Source: Diplosphaera chodatii
Taxonomy: Eukaryota; Chlorophyta; Trebouxiophyceae; Prasiolales; Stichococcaceae
Direction: 5' to 3'
Length of the DNA stretch: 64,000 bases
NCBI GenBank assembly: GCA_032358165.1
Contig: JAALGY010000010.1
Coordinates: 930,001-994,000 of the forward strand
Part shown: piece after piece, positions 26,381 through 38,200 of the stretch
Layout of the letters: each line of letters opens with the position of its first letter
Position numbering within the stretch: the stretch's first letter is position 1
Notes under the pieces: generated by a model
The model's input: only the letters and a program-made list of their open reading frames with translations
Told to the model about the DNA's origin: nothing
Databases searched by the model: none
Made by a program: the position numbers and the translations under genes

Positions 26381-28588
26381 TCACATGAAGCCAGTGCAAG
26401 CGTGATCAGCATGGCGCTGCACAGCAGCAGCGGCAGGCAGCACGGTACCTGCGTCAAACTCTGTGGCCAGCATGGCCTCCAGGTTGTTGACCAGCTGCAC
26501 CTGCAAAGAGGACACCTCGATGCTGACTACAGATTGGATCTTACACATATACTGCTGGAGAGGCGTACGCCTGTGGGGATCAAGCCTCAACCACAGCACT
26601 TTCTGTCCAGCGCCCCTGCACCCGCTGGATCAGCACATTTGACTAGCGCTACTTCCTAACCAATCTCGTGCATGCTCGTGGCTCATTCCCCGGCACAAGC
26701 AGCGTGCCTTGCCGTAGCAGGGGTCCTGCTGCCGCAGGAGGTACATCCAGGAGCGCGTGGCCGCCCAGTGGCTGCGCGGGTGCACCTGTGCGGGGAGCAC
26801 AGTCACGGTTGTACTCGCTGTGGTTGTCCCTTGCGCCGCGACCAGCCGCAAGTGTCAGCCTGGTGAGGCGGCCAGGTTTGACGGCAGCCTGCACAGTGCT
26901 CTTCAACACTGGTCGCCACAGCGGCGCAGAGCTTGTCGGCGTGTGGGTGTGACAAGCACCTTGATCGCAGGCGTGCGCGGGCTCATGGTATCACCGGAGT
27001 GCCCGACACACCGGGACCACACCATGAAGACCAATGACTGGGTACGCCCGAGGCAGGGTGTTCAGCACTTTCCAGATGAGGGGCAGCCGCCAGGCCACCA
27101 AAGCGCACCAGGTAGATGCCCCGCAGCAGCTCGCGGTGCCGTGGCGGCAGCGCCGCGTGCAGCTCCTGGAACCACACCTGTGCCAGTGGAATGCAGGAGT
27201 CAGTTCTGGCTGCTCAGCCCGGGACGCATTGCAGCAGCCATGTGCAGCGTGCAAGCACGCGATCATTGACAGCTGGCTCGCTCAAACACCACGACAACTT
27301 TACATAGTAGCAACTCTTTACTGCCCAAATCTGGAGCACTCACCGTGTCGGGCAGTGCAGTCATTGGCGCGTCCGCATTGAAGAAGCACACCACATAGGG
27401 CCGCCCTGCCAGCTTCTCGAACTCCTGAAGTGTCACGAGTGCCAAGACATGAACAGCTGAGGAGCTTCAGTTTGGCATATGCTCTGTCACAAATACAAGA
27501 CCACCTTTAGTCCACTGTCTGCTGTGCATGTGCTCGGCCTATACAGGGTGTGTGAGCGCTCAGGATGCGGACAAGCATGGTGAAGCACTCCATGCTAGAG
27601 CTGTTCATGAGCGCTAGCAAGCCCTGCAGATGCGCAGCACTGCTTGCAGCAGTGTTGCCTGCCTTCTGCTGTGGCAACTGTACATGAACTATGCATGCGC
27701 CCATGCATTCTGGACAAGGTCCGAGCTGCTGAGCGGCTAATGAAGCATCTAGCTGAGGTGCCACCCTGCAGCGCCGCGCACCAGCACGGTGTACAGCAGG
27801 ATGTCCTCCAGGCTGGCGAGCGCCGAGCGGAAGTGCGCGCCCACCACCATCAGCACCGCCGCGCCGCTGCAGTTTTTGCCACAGACGCAGTGTGCCAACT
27901 GGTCGACAGGAGATAAGACTGTCAGCAGATGCTCTTGTTGTGCGAAGACGAGTCAGCTGCACTGCAACACTGCACTGCTGACGTAGGTGGTGCTTGCACG
28001 CCTTCGTTCCAGCAGTGCGAAGCCGCAGATACGCAACGCACCCTCGTTTGTCTGCATGCATCCAACAAAGGTACGTCATCAGAGCTGACACCTGCGGTGG
28101 GCGGCGGCGGTGGACACCCACAGCAGCCGCATGTCCGCCACGTGGCTCAGCCGCCGGGCGCGCCCCACGGCCAGGCACTCGCTGCGCCACCGCTCCTCTG
28201 CCTGGGCTTTGCCTGCAGGTGGTGCAGGGTGCCACGTCCCCGTTTGGGACTTGGATACATGGGCGCCAGTTTGCATGCACACTGCTTCATCACTCACCAG
28301 CAGCTGTGTGTGTCAGACTGCTGTTGCTCAGCATGCTTGGTCGCTTGGCGCTTCACGACTGCATCATGCCCAAGGCATTACAGTGACATATCCACAGGTC
28401 TCACGCTGGGGCTGCCGCCTGTCGGGCTGCTGCTGCCGGTGGCGCCGCTTGTCCGGGTCCTCCGTCACCGCCGTGAAATCGGGGGCGCCGCCGGAGGGCA
28501 CGCGCGCGATGTGCCGGCGGACGCCCAGCGGCGTGTCTGACGGGGGCCCCCCCGGATCCAGCCACCCCATCAGCTTGCCGACCATGCC
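26381..28588 (-). CDS. GDAP2-like protein, divergent CRAL-TRIO domain (7 exons seen)
   Basis: Minus-strand exons 28588-28405, 28212-28092, 27866-27782, 27424-27344, 27177-27109, 26785-26708 and 26500-26381 join in phase to TGA. Intron 6 begins with GC (AAG|GCACGC), and the frame requires it. Landmarks follow plant GDAP2-type proteins: VTEDPDKRR, SHVADMRLLW, AVLMVVGAHFRSALASLED, GRPYVVCFFNADAP, WFQELHAALPPRHRELLRGI, VHPRSHWAATRSWMYLLRQQ and GKVQLVNNLEAML. This corresponds to the C-terminal CRAL-TRIO-like half. The N-terminal macro domain typical of the family was not found within reach upstream, so the protein may start at the ATG at 28585 (244 aa) or lack mapped 5' exons. The catalytic role is unknown; CRAL-TRIO folds usually bind lipids. 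Confidence 0.75.
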
Positions 28589-30270
28589 CTGCGATGGCCA
28601 GACAGCAAGCCTCTGACACCCAGAGTATGCAGCGCTAGGGACCGGTCGACTAGAAAGCACTGCATGTCGATGCGGGTGCAGCTTGTGCAGCTTTGTGGAC
28701 ATGGTGCCAGGGACCTCACATCGCCGGCTGACGAGTCCTGCGGACGGCCAGCTGTGGGCGGCCACGGCGGCGTCGCTGCAGATCCTGGGCTGGGCCTGCA
28801 CGCACTGGAGTCGCTTGCGTCCTGCAGGTCTTACATTCGACAGCAGCTGCGGCACTGTAGCATGCAGCATAGCGGCGGTATATGCTAGCGAGGCAGGTCA
28901 GCTGAACCAGCCCAAAACGACTCTGAACAAACTGACTATTCATCTCAAAACAGAAACAAAAAAGCTGGTTTTTCAAATTTACATACTGTACAAAACATAG
29001 TGGGCTCTTGCAGGCGCACTTAGGGAACTGGACAGCTGAAGGACTCCAGTCCGACGGCGTGGCTGCGGCTGGGTGCGCCACGATGCGGATGCTGCGGTCG
29101 CTGGGCGTTGCAGGCGGGCGCCTGCGGCTGCTGGTGCCGTTGGCGGGGCCCCCGTGGCTGCCGCTCAGCTGCCCTCTGTCCTCACCAACGCCTGACGCGA
29201 CCTCTGCAGCCCCAAAAGAGACATGTACTCGCTTCTGCCCGTCTTCTCACCGTATAGTATTCATTGGGCAAACTCTGCACAGGCAAGTGTCATGCAACGC
29301 TCGATATTGCTGGCGCATGCACGTGCACCGCATGTGCACCTCACGCACCAGAGGCATCCCTTGACCACATCAGTATTTTCAACGTGTCAGTAAGACTAGT
29401 CCTACACGTTGTGCTGGGTCGCTGCACTGGCCTTGAGCGTCCTGATGCAACCGTTTCCGAGACGATGCATGCATCGAGCATGCAACAATTGCGTAAGACA
29501 GGCAGATCAGGCGGTGAGTGCGTCCTTTCATGTCACACAATCTGACCCTGCTTACGTGCATCTGAGCCCATCGAAGCAGCAGAAGCTGCTCCAAGGCTGA
29601 GCTGAATGCCAGGCGAGGCAGCGCTGCTGTACCTCTGCTGGTTGAGCTCGTCGGGCTGATCTGCTGCAAGGTACCTGGCCGCTTCGAGCTCGCTCTGCTG
29701 AAACCTGTGCTGCTTCCTGTGCAGCTGAGCGAGCTCGAGCGAATATCTGGACCCTAAGGATTGCGATGTGCCAGAAGCGTTGATCGGCCGCCCCCGCTTT
29801 GTGGTTACTCTGTCACCTGCTTCACGCTGCACATCCATACGGAGGTGTGTTCGCCATGATGCAGCCAGTCTCGGCCATTTGTTGACACTTCATGCATGTA
29901 CGGGAAGAGCTTCCGACTTCCTGCTTCGCGCGGGCTCTCCACTGCGGTGCGAGTGCTGAGCAGCCGTCCTTCAATCTCACAATTTTAGCTGAAGCAAGTG
30001 GACGGTTATCCATACGCCTTGCCTCAGAACCCGGCAGACCTACGTACAGGAAAAAGCTGTAAGAATGCTGAAAGCCATTGGCCAAATGCCAAAACACAAC
30101 GGCACATCGGATTCGCGAATGGTTCCCCATTTCACTACTAACGATGCCCACCGGCGCTTGACTTCCAGGTTCTGATGGAGCTGGGTATGTTAGCCGAGGT
30201 ATGACAGTTGCACGTTCGTGGAGGTCATCGGCAGGTTATATCGGTTACAAGCCGTTTGTCCATTATTCCA
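28589..30270. other. gene-poor stretch with an unassigned minus-strand frame
   Basis: No gene could be modelled. The minus-strand frame 29838-29533 encodes a charged Gln-rich peptide (RYSLELAQLHRKQHRFQQSE; also KRGRP, AT-hook-like), which could be a stray exon or part of a decayed element. No macro domain for the GDAP2-like gene was found here. Confidence 0.35.
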
Positions 30271-30274
30271 TGGT

Positions 30275-31548
30275 TTTAGGGTCAGCATTATGCGCTATGG
30301 GGGCTGCCCACTTGCTACCTAGCCCTTTCCGTTTGGACACCTTGCAGCCCGCATGGGCTTTGGTCTGCCCTCGTGGCACATGCTTTTCCACCAGCCAGAC
30401 GCATTGCTTGCGTCCATTCAGTTGTTTTCCCGTGTGTGCGGCGCATTCGTGTGTTCGGGCACATCCAGGACAGATTGGCCTGCAGTCTAGACTGGTGCTT
30501 CACAGTTCTTGGTTGCCAGCATTGACTTGTTGTGTGACCAGTGGAGTATATGGGATGTAACCACCTCATTCATTCGGTTTTAGGGTTGTGTGACCAGTGG
30601 AGTATATGGGATGTAATCGCCTTCATTCATTAATTTGCCCCCCCAGGGGGGTCAAATTTGTAAGGATGGTTGCGCGTACCGAACAAAGCCCTAGAGGGTT
30701 GCCGACGTGATGTCGAATCGGTGCCCTGCCGATGGCAAGGAGTGTCAACCGGCTAACGGCCGCGCGGTACGAGCTTCTCATAGGTGTATGCAGATGCTAC
30801 CAGGCCGTGGCGTACTGAGGTATGTTACCAAGGCCACGGGCCGCGTCGAATTCTGCCGTAAAGTCACCCGGGGTTAGAAGTTATAAACTACACGCAAATA
30901 AGCTCTCGCTAAAATTTACGGTCTGCAGTATGTCATCCGCTGCGGCCTTCTTGGACCGGATCTAGGCAGTGCAAGCCGACTCTGTTGACCTTCATTTCGC
31001 TGTTATCGGTCGCTGCTGCGTTGATAGCGTATAACAGACGGCGGTGCTGGCCCTGTCGGAGATACAGAATGATGCCGATGTAGGTTTAACCTGATCGAAC
31101 TCTGAGTTCGTAGTCTTGGCTGGCATCGAACAAACTTTATGCTGTTGTGCATCAATCACTGGCTTCCCCACCAAGCGACCAAGGACTGCAATAAAGGGGG
31201 TCAAATTCGCGTTTCGCTTTGCGAACGCCCCTTCTTTTGTTTTAGGGTTATTGCTCGCGGTCAGCATCATGCGCTATGGGGGCTGCCCACTTGCTACCTA
31301 GCCCTCTCCGTTTGGACAGCTTGCAGCCCGCATGGGCTTTGGTCTGCCCTCGTGGCACATGCTTTTCCACCAGCCAGACGCATTGCTTGCGTCCATTCAG
31401 TTGTTGCCCCGTGTGCTTCGGCACATTCGTGTGTTCGGGCACATCCAGGACAGATTGGCCTGCAGTCTAGACTGGTGCTCCACAGTCCTTGGTTGCCAGC
31501 ATTGACTTGTTGTGTGACCAGTGGAGTATATGGGATGTAACCACCTCA
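30275..31548 (+). repeat. direct repeat pair (about 288 bp each) flanking about 690 bp
   Basis: Copy 1 is 30281-30568 and copy 2 is 31260-31548, nearly identical from GTCAGCATTATGCGCTATGG to TATATGGGATGTAACCACCT. Both are preceded by TTTTAGGG (30274-30281 and 31239-31246). The end of copy 1 is duplicated again at about 30585-30617, after another TTTTAGGG. A degraded third copy (about 65% by eye) lies at 31725-31795. The arrangement resembles a small LTR-like or TRIM element, but the internal part has no coding capacity that I can see. Confidence 0.7.
30632..30659. repeat. perfect-stem inverted repeat (hairpin)
   Basis: AATTTG then C7, a single A, then G6 and TCAAATT form a near-perfect palindrome. 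The half-site GGGGGTCAAATT recurs at 31196-31207, just before the second direct repeat, which suggests that both mark edges of the same element. Confidence 0.6.
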
Positions 31549-32212
31549 ATCAAGGTTTACGTAGGGTTACAAATCATCCCTGTGCCCGGAGGTATCATTC
31601 ACAGGGCTGAGCCTCAGCCTACGCTATGTGTGGCGCCTGCATTCTTCTGCTGACGACTTTCACTTGATCACCACGTGTAATGTGCCACAGGTTCCATCAG
31701 CAGGTGGCAGCCGTTTGTGCACACCACACCCCTGGTGCTCCACAGCTTGTGGTCCAACATTGATCTTGTGACTAGTGAACTACACCCTATGGATTGATGG
31801 TACACTACGCACAGCAAACACTCTCTGTGTGCGTACCATTATCTGCTTGTTGACCACGCCGCTGATCTGTTGTTTGGGAACTATCTGAACAAAGACGTTA
31901 GTCTTCAATCGCGTCCATGGTCTGTGTGACACATAGCAAACCTGCTGCAAACGGATGCTTAAACACATTGCATAGTCAACTTGTTTATCCAAAGAGTCAG
32001 GTGCATGAGGTGGCCAACCAGAGGTACGACACTGTGCGCCACACTAGACCGATTGTCATGGCATGTCATGTCAGTGCTGCCACGCTGTTGTGAGGAGCAC
32101 CCTTGCATCTCGTTGCCTGCTGCAGATGTGCGCATCACCAACCAGACGACGACTGCAGCCCTGTCGCTGGCAACTCCCCGCTGCCACTGTGCAGGTGCTG
32201 TCTTTGCGTCAT
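31549..32212. other. intergenic, 3' of the RIF1-like gene
   Basis: Contains the degraded repeat copy at 31725-31795. No supported gene. Confidence 0.45.
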
Positions 32213-35200
32213 CTACTGCTGTCGGCGCTGTGGCGCGATTGGCGAGATTGTCGCGGACATGGCGGCCACGATCCCATGCAGCACCGACACCACAGACAGG
32301 TGCGCCTCCTGCAGCTGCTCGAGCTGCACGCAGCAGATGGTCAAACACAAAGTCAGCCGCCGGGCAAACTCATGCAGATGCCACCACGGCCGCCTGACAC
32401 CGTGTGACCAGTCGACTTGCGTGCATCTGATCGGCAGTGCGTGACGGTGCAAGCTCCGTGTCAACGAGCGTTGGTCGTGCCATGAGCAGCGGTACCTCAA
32501 ACTCGGCCCACACAGCAGGATCTTTCAGGGTCTCCAGGGTGTCGAGCAGGGCTGCTGGGCTGTGCTGTGCCGCCGCCTCTGAGCTGCGCACACGCTTGGC
32601 CCCACCTGTATTCATGCATAACGCTTTCCGTAAGCCCTGAGCAATCATCATCATTCACACATCATTGGTTCGCTGAATAAACTGGGCTCCAGCTCAGTTT
32701 GGCAGCAATGTAGTACAGTCAGATATTGGTTCTGCAGTGCGCCGCTGACCTGACGGGTCAGCTGCTGGGGTGCTGTGATCCAGTGGCCGCTTCTTGCCGC
32801 TGTCTGCCACCTCCCGCTGCACATCGGCTGCCGGCACTTTACGCTGCATTCTGGGAGTCGCTGCAGCGGGTGTTGGCGCCTGCAGCAGCTGCGCCGGCGG
32901 CGACATGGCTGCAGCCAAGGCCTCTGACAGCTTCGGGGTTGCCTGCCGCAGTGCTGTTGCCTGCATGTTGTACATCTGCATGGTGTTCAGGTATTTTGCT
33001 GTGCTCGCGCACAACTGTGTGGATGTGCAACTCTACGTTTGGTGCCTGTGCTGAAGACAAGCCAGTCTGGAAGCAGGGCCTTGACCAGATACGGACCTGT
33101 GCCTGCAGGGCGCGGGCAGCGGCGCTGCCGGCTGTGCTCAGGTCGTGCAAGCCTTGCGGTGCAGGCCCGGCTGCAAAAACCTGTGGTGGTGTTGCACCTT
33201 GCTGCGCCGCCAAGCCCTGCTGCGTGGGCGGCACATCAAGCTCGCGCGCCTCCTCCTCCGTCGGCTGCAGCGGCACAGGCAGCCCACCCTGCAGCACTGC
33301 CACTGGCGCTGCTGTCCCATTGGCTGCGTTCAACCCGACAGCGCCCCGCTCTGAGGCTGCCGTGGTGACTGGGGCGGACTGCGGCGCCAGCGGCTTCTGG
33401 GGTGACCGGGAAGCCTCGCCGCCCAGGTCCTGTGCCAGCTGGCCGACTGCAGCCCACGCCTGCATTGCCACGGGAATGCTCTGCTGTGGGGACAAGTGCT
33501 CAAAATTCGTGCTGGCTGCTGATGCGAGTGCGCCTCTCACCATAGGCAGGTTGGTTGCAATGCTTTCTAACAGGAAGCCCTTGTTGGCACTAGAGTGACG
33601 ATCACGCCTTGCTCACCTCGGCGCTGCTTCTTTCGGCGCCAGGGTGCAGTGGCAGCGGTGCCTCAGCTGCTGGCTCAGGCGCTGGGGCAGCGGCCTCGGC
33701 AGCAGGAAGCGGCGCCAGTCGCTCATGGCCGCCCACCCCAGATGCCTGCAGATACCTCAAAATCCCAAAACTTCAGCGGGCCGCCTTCTCTTCGGCGCAT
33801 GTACTCTCTAGGTCGTCAGCTTGCCTGGCATTCCGAAGGGGGACATAACTGGTAGTCCGTGCACATCTGCAGAGCAGCAGTGCTTGAAATCATTCACCAT
33901 CACCTGGGTATCTGGCACCATGTCCATGTCGACGTCAGTGTCTGGCGCTGCCGCCGCTGCCTCTGGACCTGCTTCCTGATGTGCCTCCGCATCAGCCGGT
34001 CTAGCAGGCGGTGACTGCTGTGAGGGCTGCTCGCCAGCGTCACCTGCTGCCTCAGCGCCGAGCGACTGCACCGACTTTGCTGACTCTGCAGCAGCTGCAG
34101 CCTGCACGGTACCAACAGCAGCAGGTGGTAAGGAGGCTGTCATGGCTGCAACATGCTCTTCACGGCATGCAGAGTGGTCTAGCTCTCGGGAGTGATCTTA
34201 GTAAGATATACTCACCAGCTTGGCGCCCCTGGAGCTCATTGACCTCCGCACACCGCCAGCTGAGCGGTGGCCTGCGTGCTGCGCGCCCCGGTCCCCCTTC
34301 TTGCCTGGCTCATTGCCTGCGTGCGCACCAGCCTCCGTGCTGCCACATGGTGTAAACCCATTGCAAGGCTGTGCTCATTATCTGCATTCAAACCATGGCT
34401 GTGCCAGAAAGCTTGTGAGATTGCACCGCGCATTGGAGAGGACACCCATCGTCAGCATGTCAGCACCTGTCGGGCTCTGCTGTGGCTGCTGCTGCTGCGG
34501 TTCCAGGGGCCCAAGGGGGATGGGCGCCACATTGGCGCGCCGCCCGCTGCGCATGATGACCAGCTCTGCCGAGCCGCCGTCGGGCCCGGCAGCCACCGCC
34601 GCTGCCGGGGTCGCCACAGCAGGCGGCGTCACGTCTGCCGCCGGCATCCCTGCACAGCCGGCAGCGGCGGCAGCAGCATCTGCCACACCATCTGCCACGG
34701 TCTCCTGTGTGGCGGCCGCCCTCCGGCCGCTGTCGGTGTTGGCGCCGGAGCGCTGTGCCAGGGGGCCGCTGGCTGCAGCCCTGGGGGACGGTGTCACAGG
34801 GCTGGATGAGGCAGGCAGCGGGCTTATGCTGCTGGGCTTGGCTGCGGGGTGGGTGCCGGCGGCACCACTGGGTGTCCCGGACTTGCCCGTCCTCAGCCGC
34901 TTGGCGCTGCTGCCCTGCTGGCCGCTGCCTGGCTGGTTGCCCTGCTGGCTGCCTGGCGTCGCCGCAATTGCCTCGTCCGCTGCGAGGTTGGCGGGATCAG
35001 TCGTCGGAGTGACGGGCGGATGGCCGCGGTGCAGCAGCTGCTGTGCTGTGGGCTGAGACGCAGCGGGCTGAGAGCCATCCTGCCCCAGGTTCTCCTTATT
35101 GGCTGGATCCCCTGAACCCGCAGCATCCTGCCCCGTAGCCTGGGCAGCGGCGTCAGCGGCGGCGGCATCCGCACCAGCTTTGGGTTTGGGCTCGATGTCT

Positions 35201-38200
35201 GCCTGCCCCGCAGCTGGCTGATCAGCAGCCGCCTGCTGCGGGGCTGCGTCCGCAACAGGTTCAGCCTCCATGGGCTCTGTGCCGCCCCCGCCTTCTGCCG
35301 GGTTTGTGTGTGCGGCAGCTGCAAAGCGCTCCTCTGGTCGCTGCGGCGAGTGGCTGCTCTCCTGTGTCGCCTCGCTGCACACAGCAAACATGCGGAATTC
35401 CAGCTTGGCCCAACGAGGCTTTCTCGACGACATTTGCACTATCAAGGCGACTAGCTGCGCATCAGAGCCGAGGTCCCTGCCATGTGTTTTCATGAGATAG
35501 TGAGAGTAGGGCCGCACTGCGCCATGTTCCAGGCGGACTGCGAGGCGTCGGCAGCGGTGCCCGTGACGACGCCATGGCGTGCGGCGCCGCGCCGCTGCTC
35601 CCTCGCCACCTCCCGCTGCCGCGCCGTCAGCGCGCCTGTGCACATGACAGCCAGGGTCTACACGCTTGCGAATGCCTCTGAATGTCATACGCAGCCTGGA
35701 GTGATAAGACTAACTGTGCTAGGGTACTTGGTGGCCATTGTCGACAGCAGAGTGCACCTGAGCGTTTCTTGGAGGCGGTGGGCATCTGCACGTACACCGT
35801 CTGCGAGTCCGCCATGAAGTCGCGCAGCTGCCGCTTTGGCGACCGTGGCGCGGCGGCCGGGGTGATTGCGGGCGAGACGGGCTTCCCCGAGCCGTCTGGT
35901 AATGCCGCTGCAGGGTGGACGGGCCGCGCGACGCCTGCCGTGGCAGCACCGGTGGGGCCCGGATTTGTAGCGGGGCCACGAGCGACTGCTGGGCTGGGCT
36001 GGGGCGGCGCCGCCCTGGCAGCGCCTGCCGGGGACGCATCGGCTGCCAGGAAGGTGTCCAGCGCTGCGGCCAGCCGCGGTCTTGGGGGCGGTGACAACGG
36101 CGGCGCTGACTGCACCTTCAGGTCTGCACAAGCCAGCCATCACGTTCAGTTTTCGTGGTTCAGACGGCACAGCAGGCACATGGCAGGAAGGTCGCCGATT
36201 CACGCGCGGAGAGTTTATGCAGGTGCAGCACAGCAACAACGACATTGCCAGGCATGCATAGGCAGCCAGGTGGCGAGGGCGCCTGGTGAGACATTGGTTT
36301 GTGCGACTGCTGCTCACAGCCGGTCATGCCTCGCACCTGCAGGCATGCGGTCCCGCAGCGCGGCAGGGATGTCCGGCATGCCGGCAGCCAGGTGGCAGAT
36401 GTCGTCCCACAGGGTGGCTGACGATGCCGCCGCCTCAGCATCCGCAACGCTGCGCTTCTCCATCTGGTCCAGCGCCGGCATGAGCAGCGCCATGTGCTCC
36501 CTGCTGGTGAAGACCAAACGCATCAAAGTGCACTTTTGAACAGACCACATTATATCCTTGCTGGTGCAAACAGCAGTGACATGTCTTGTTTCATGGTAGC
36601 ACATGCTGTGGGCGCCACCTTGTGATGTGCTGCGGGTGGGCAATCAGAAAGTCGGCTGTCTGACGCCAGACGCTCACCACCGCCCGTGCAAAAGGGCCAC
36701 CTGCAGTCATACATGACAAATCGCTGATGCTGTGGTCGCTAGTGGTGCAATGGGCTTGTGAATGTGTTCTGGTCTCAGGAGAGCACATGCTGGTCTGCAA
36801 CTGGAGGTGGCACCAGATGACTGTACGGTGCGTGTGGGTGGTGGGGAAGCTGTCAGCATGCCTGAGCGGACGGATTGGAGGTGGTGCCAGTAGCGCAGCA
36901 CAAAGGCGGCCAGTCGTGCCAGGGGGCCCACGACGCGGTCCAGCAGCACCTTGGCGCCTGGCTCATTGTCCACTGCAAAGCCATCAACAATTGCATGGTG
37001 CATCATACTTTGATTCAATGCCTGCATGCGTGGCCTGCATTCTGAAGGTCCCGAAGCGGTTTGATTCTGATCAGATTGGTGAGTCATCTATGTTTTGACG
37101 GCGTGCAGGGATGACAAACAGTCTTTCAATGATGCTGGTGCGACGAGGCGTGCAGCGCATGACACATCGAGGTGAATTTCACTCTTATTGCAGGCGTAGG
37201 CCGAGAGAAAAGCGTGCAGCTCACGGGTGCGCAGGCGCAGCAGGCGCTCCATCGCAGCGCTGGACAGCCAGCCGTGCAGCGCGTCCATTACCGCGTCCGG
37301 CGGCTGCATTTGCTGCAGCGCCGCACGGCTCGGCGACGCCGTAACCCCCGCTGGCAGTGACGGCGGCGGCAGCGCCGCCAGCCTGTTGGCCTCCCAGTTC
37401 GTTGCCGCACCTGTGATCAACAGCATGAATCAAGGTGCTACCAGGGAAGAAACAGCATGAGCAGCTGTGACGCCCCGCCACGCCCATGAGTGGCTCGAGC
37501 ATTGCCTCGCACATGCAGCCACCTCAGCCTGCGCCTGGTTCCAAAGCCGTCAAGCTGAAGGACACATCAAGGGGCCAGCAAAGCACACCAATGATGGACA
37601 GCAGGGTGCTGAGCTGCTGCGCATCTGCCGCCTCACTGTCCGCACCGACGCCCGCCCGCCTCGCCTCTGCCGACTGCTGTAAGATGTGCTGGAACTACGC
37701 AGTCAACACGAAGGCGGGTTTGCCCTCAAGGCACTGTGCCGCGTGAACGACAGGAACAGACTGTCTTCCTATACAACGAGCTGGTCATGCAGTGTGCCTT
37801 ATAAAGCCAGAAGGAAGGGCAGACCCTTTCTACACGCATAAGTAACAATCTTGACGCCGCTTGCGAGGATCACCTGAACGTTGAGTGGTGCAAGGCAGCT
37901 GGTCCAGAAGGCAAGGCCGGCGTCGCACTGCGGCAGCTGCGACGGCTGCTGCAGGGCACGCATGACCTCGGCCGCGATGGTATCACAGGCCGCGGCGGTT
38001 GCGCTGGGTGCGGCGGCAGCCTCACCGCCAGCTGCTGCTGCGGCGGCTGGCTCAGTGCCGCTGCTGGCGCGCCGCTTGTGGCCGCGGCGACGCTCAGCAC
38101 CCACCCTACATTGCAGCAAAAAGGAGATCATTGACCTGCCTTACAGAGGTGGTCTCTGCAGTGACATGAGCTGAAGATAGCATCAGTTTCGATTGCGCCC

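Noticed and set aside
32580..32610. PP1-docking RVxF motif in the RIF1-like C-terminus (KRVRSSE)
   Set aside because: It lacks the aromatic residue required by the RVxF consensus.
34378..35688. 436-codon minus-strand open frame as a separate intronless gene
   Set aside because: It is an Ala/Pro/Gln-rich disordered stretch that fits as one exon block of the RIF1-like gene and has no domain of its own.
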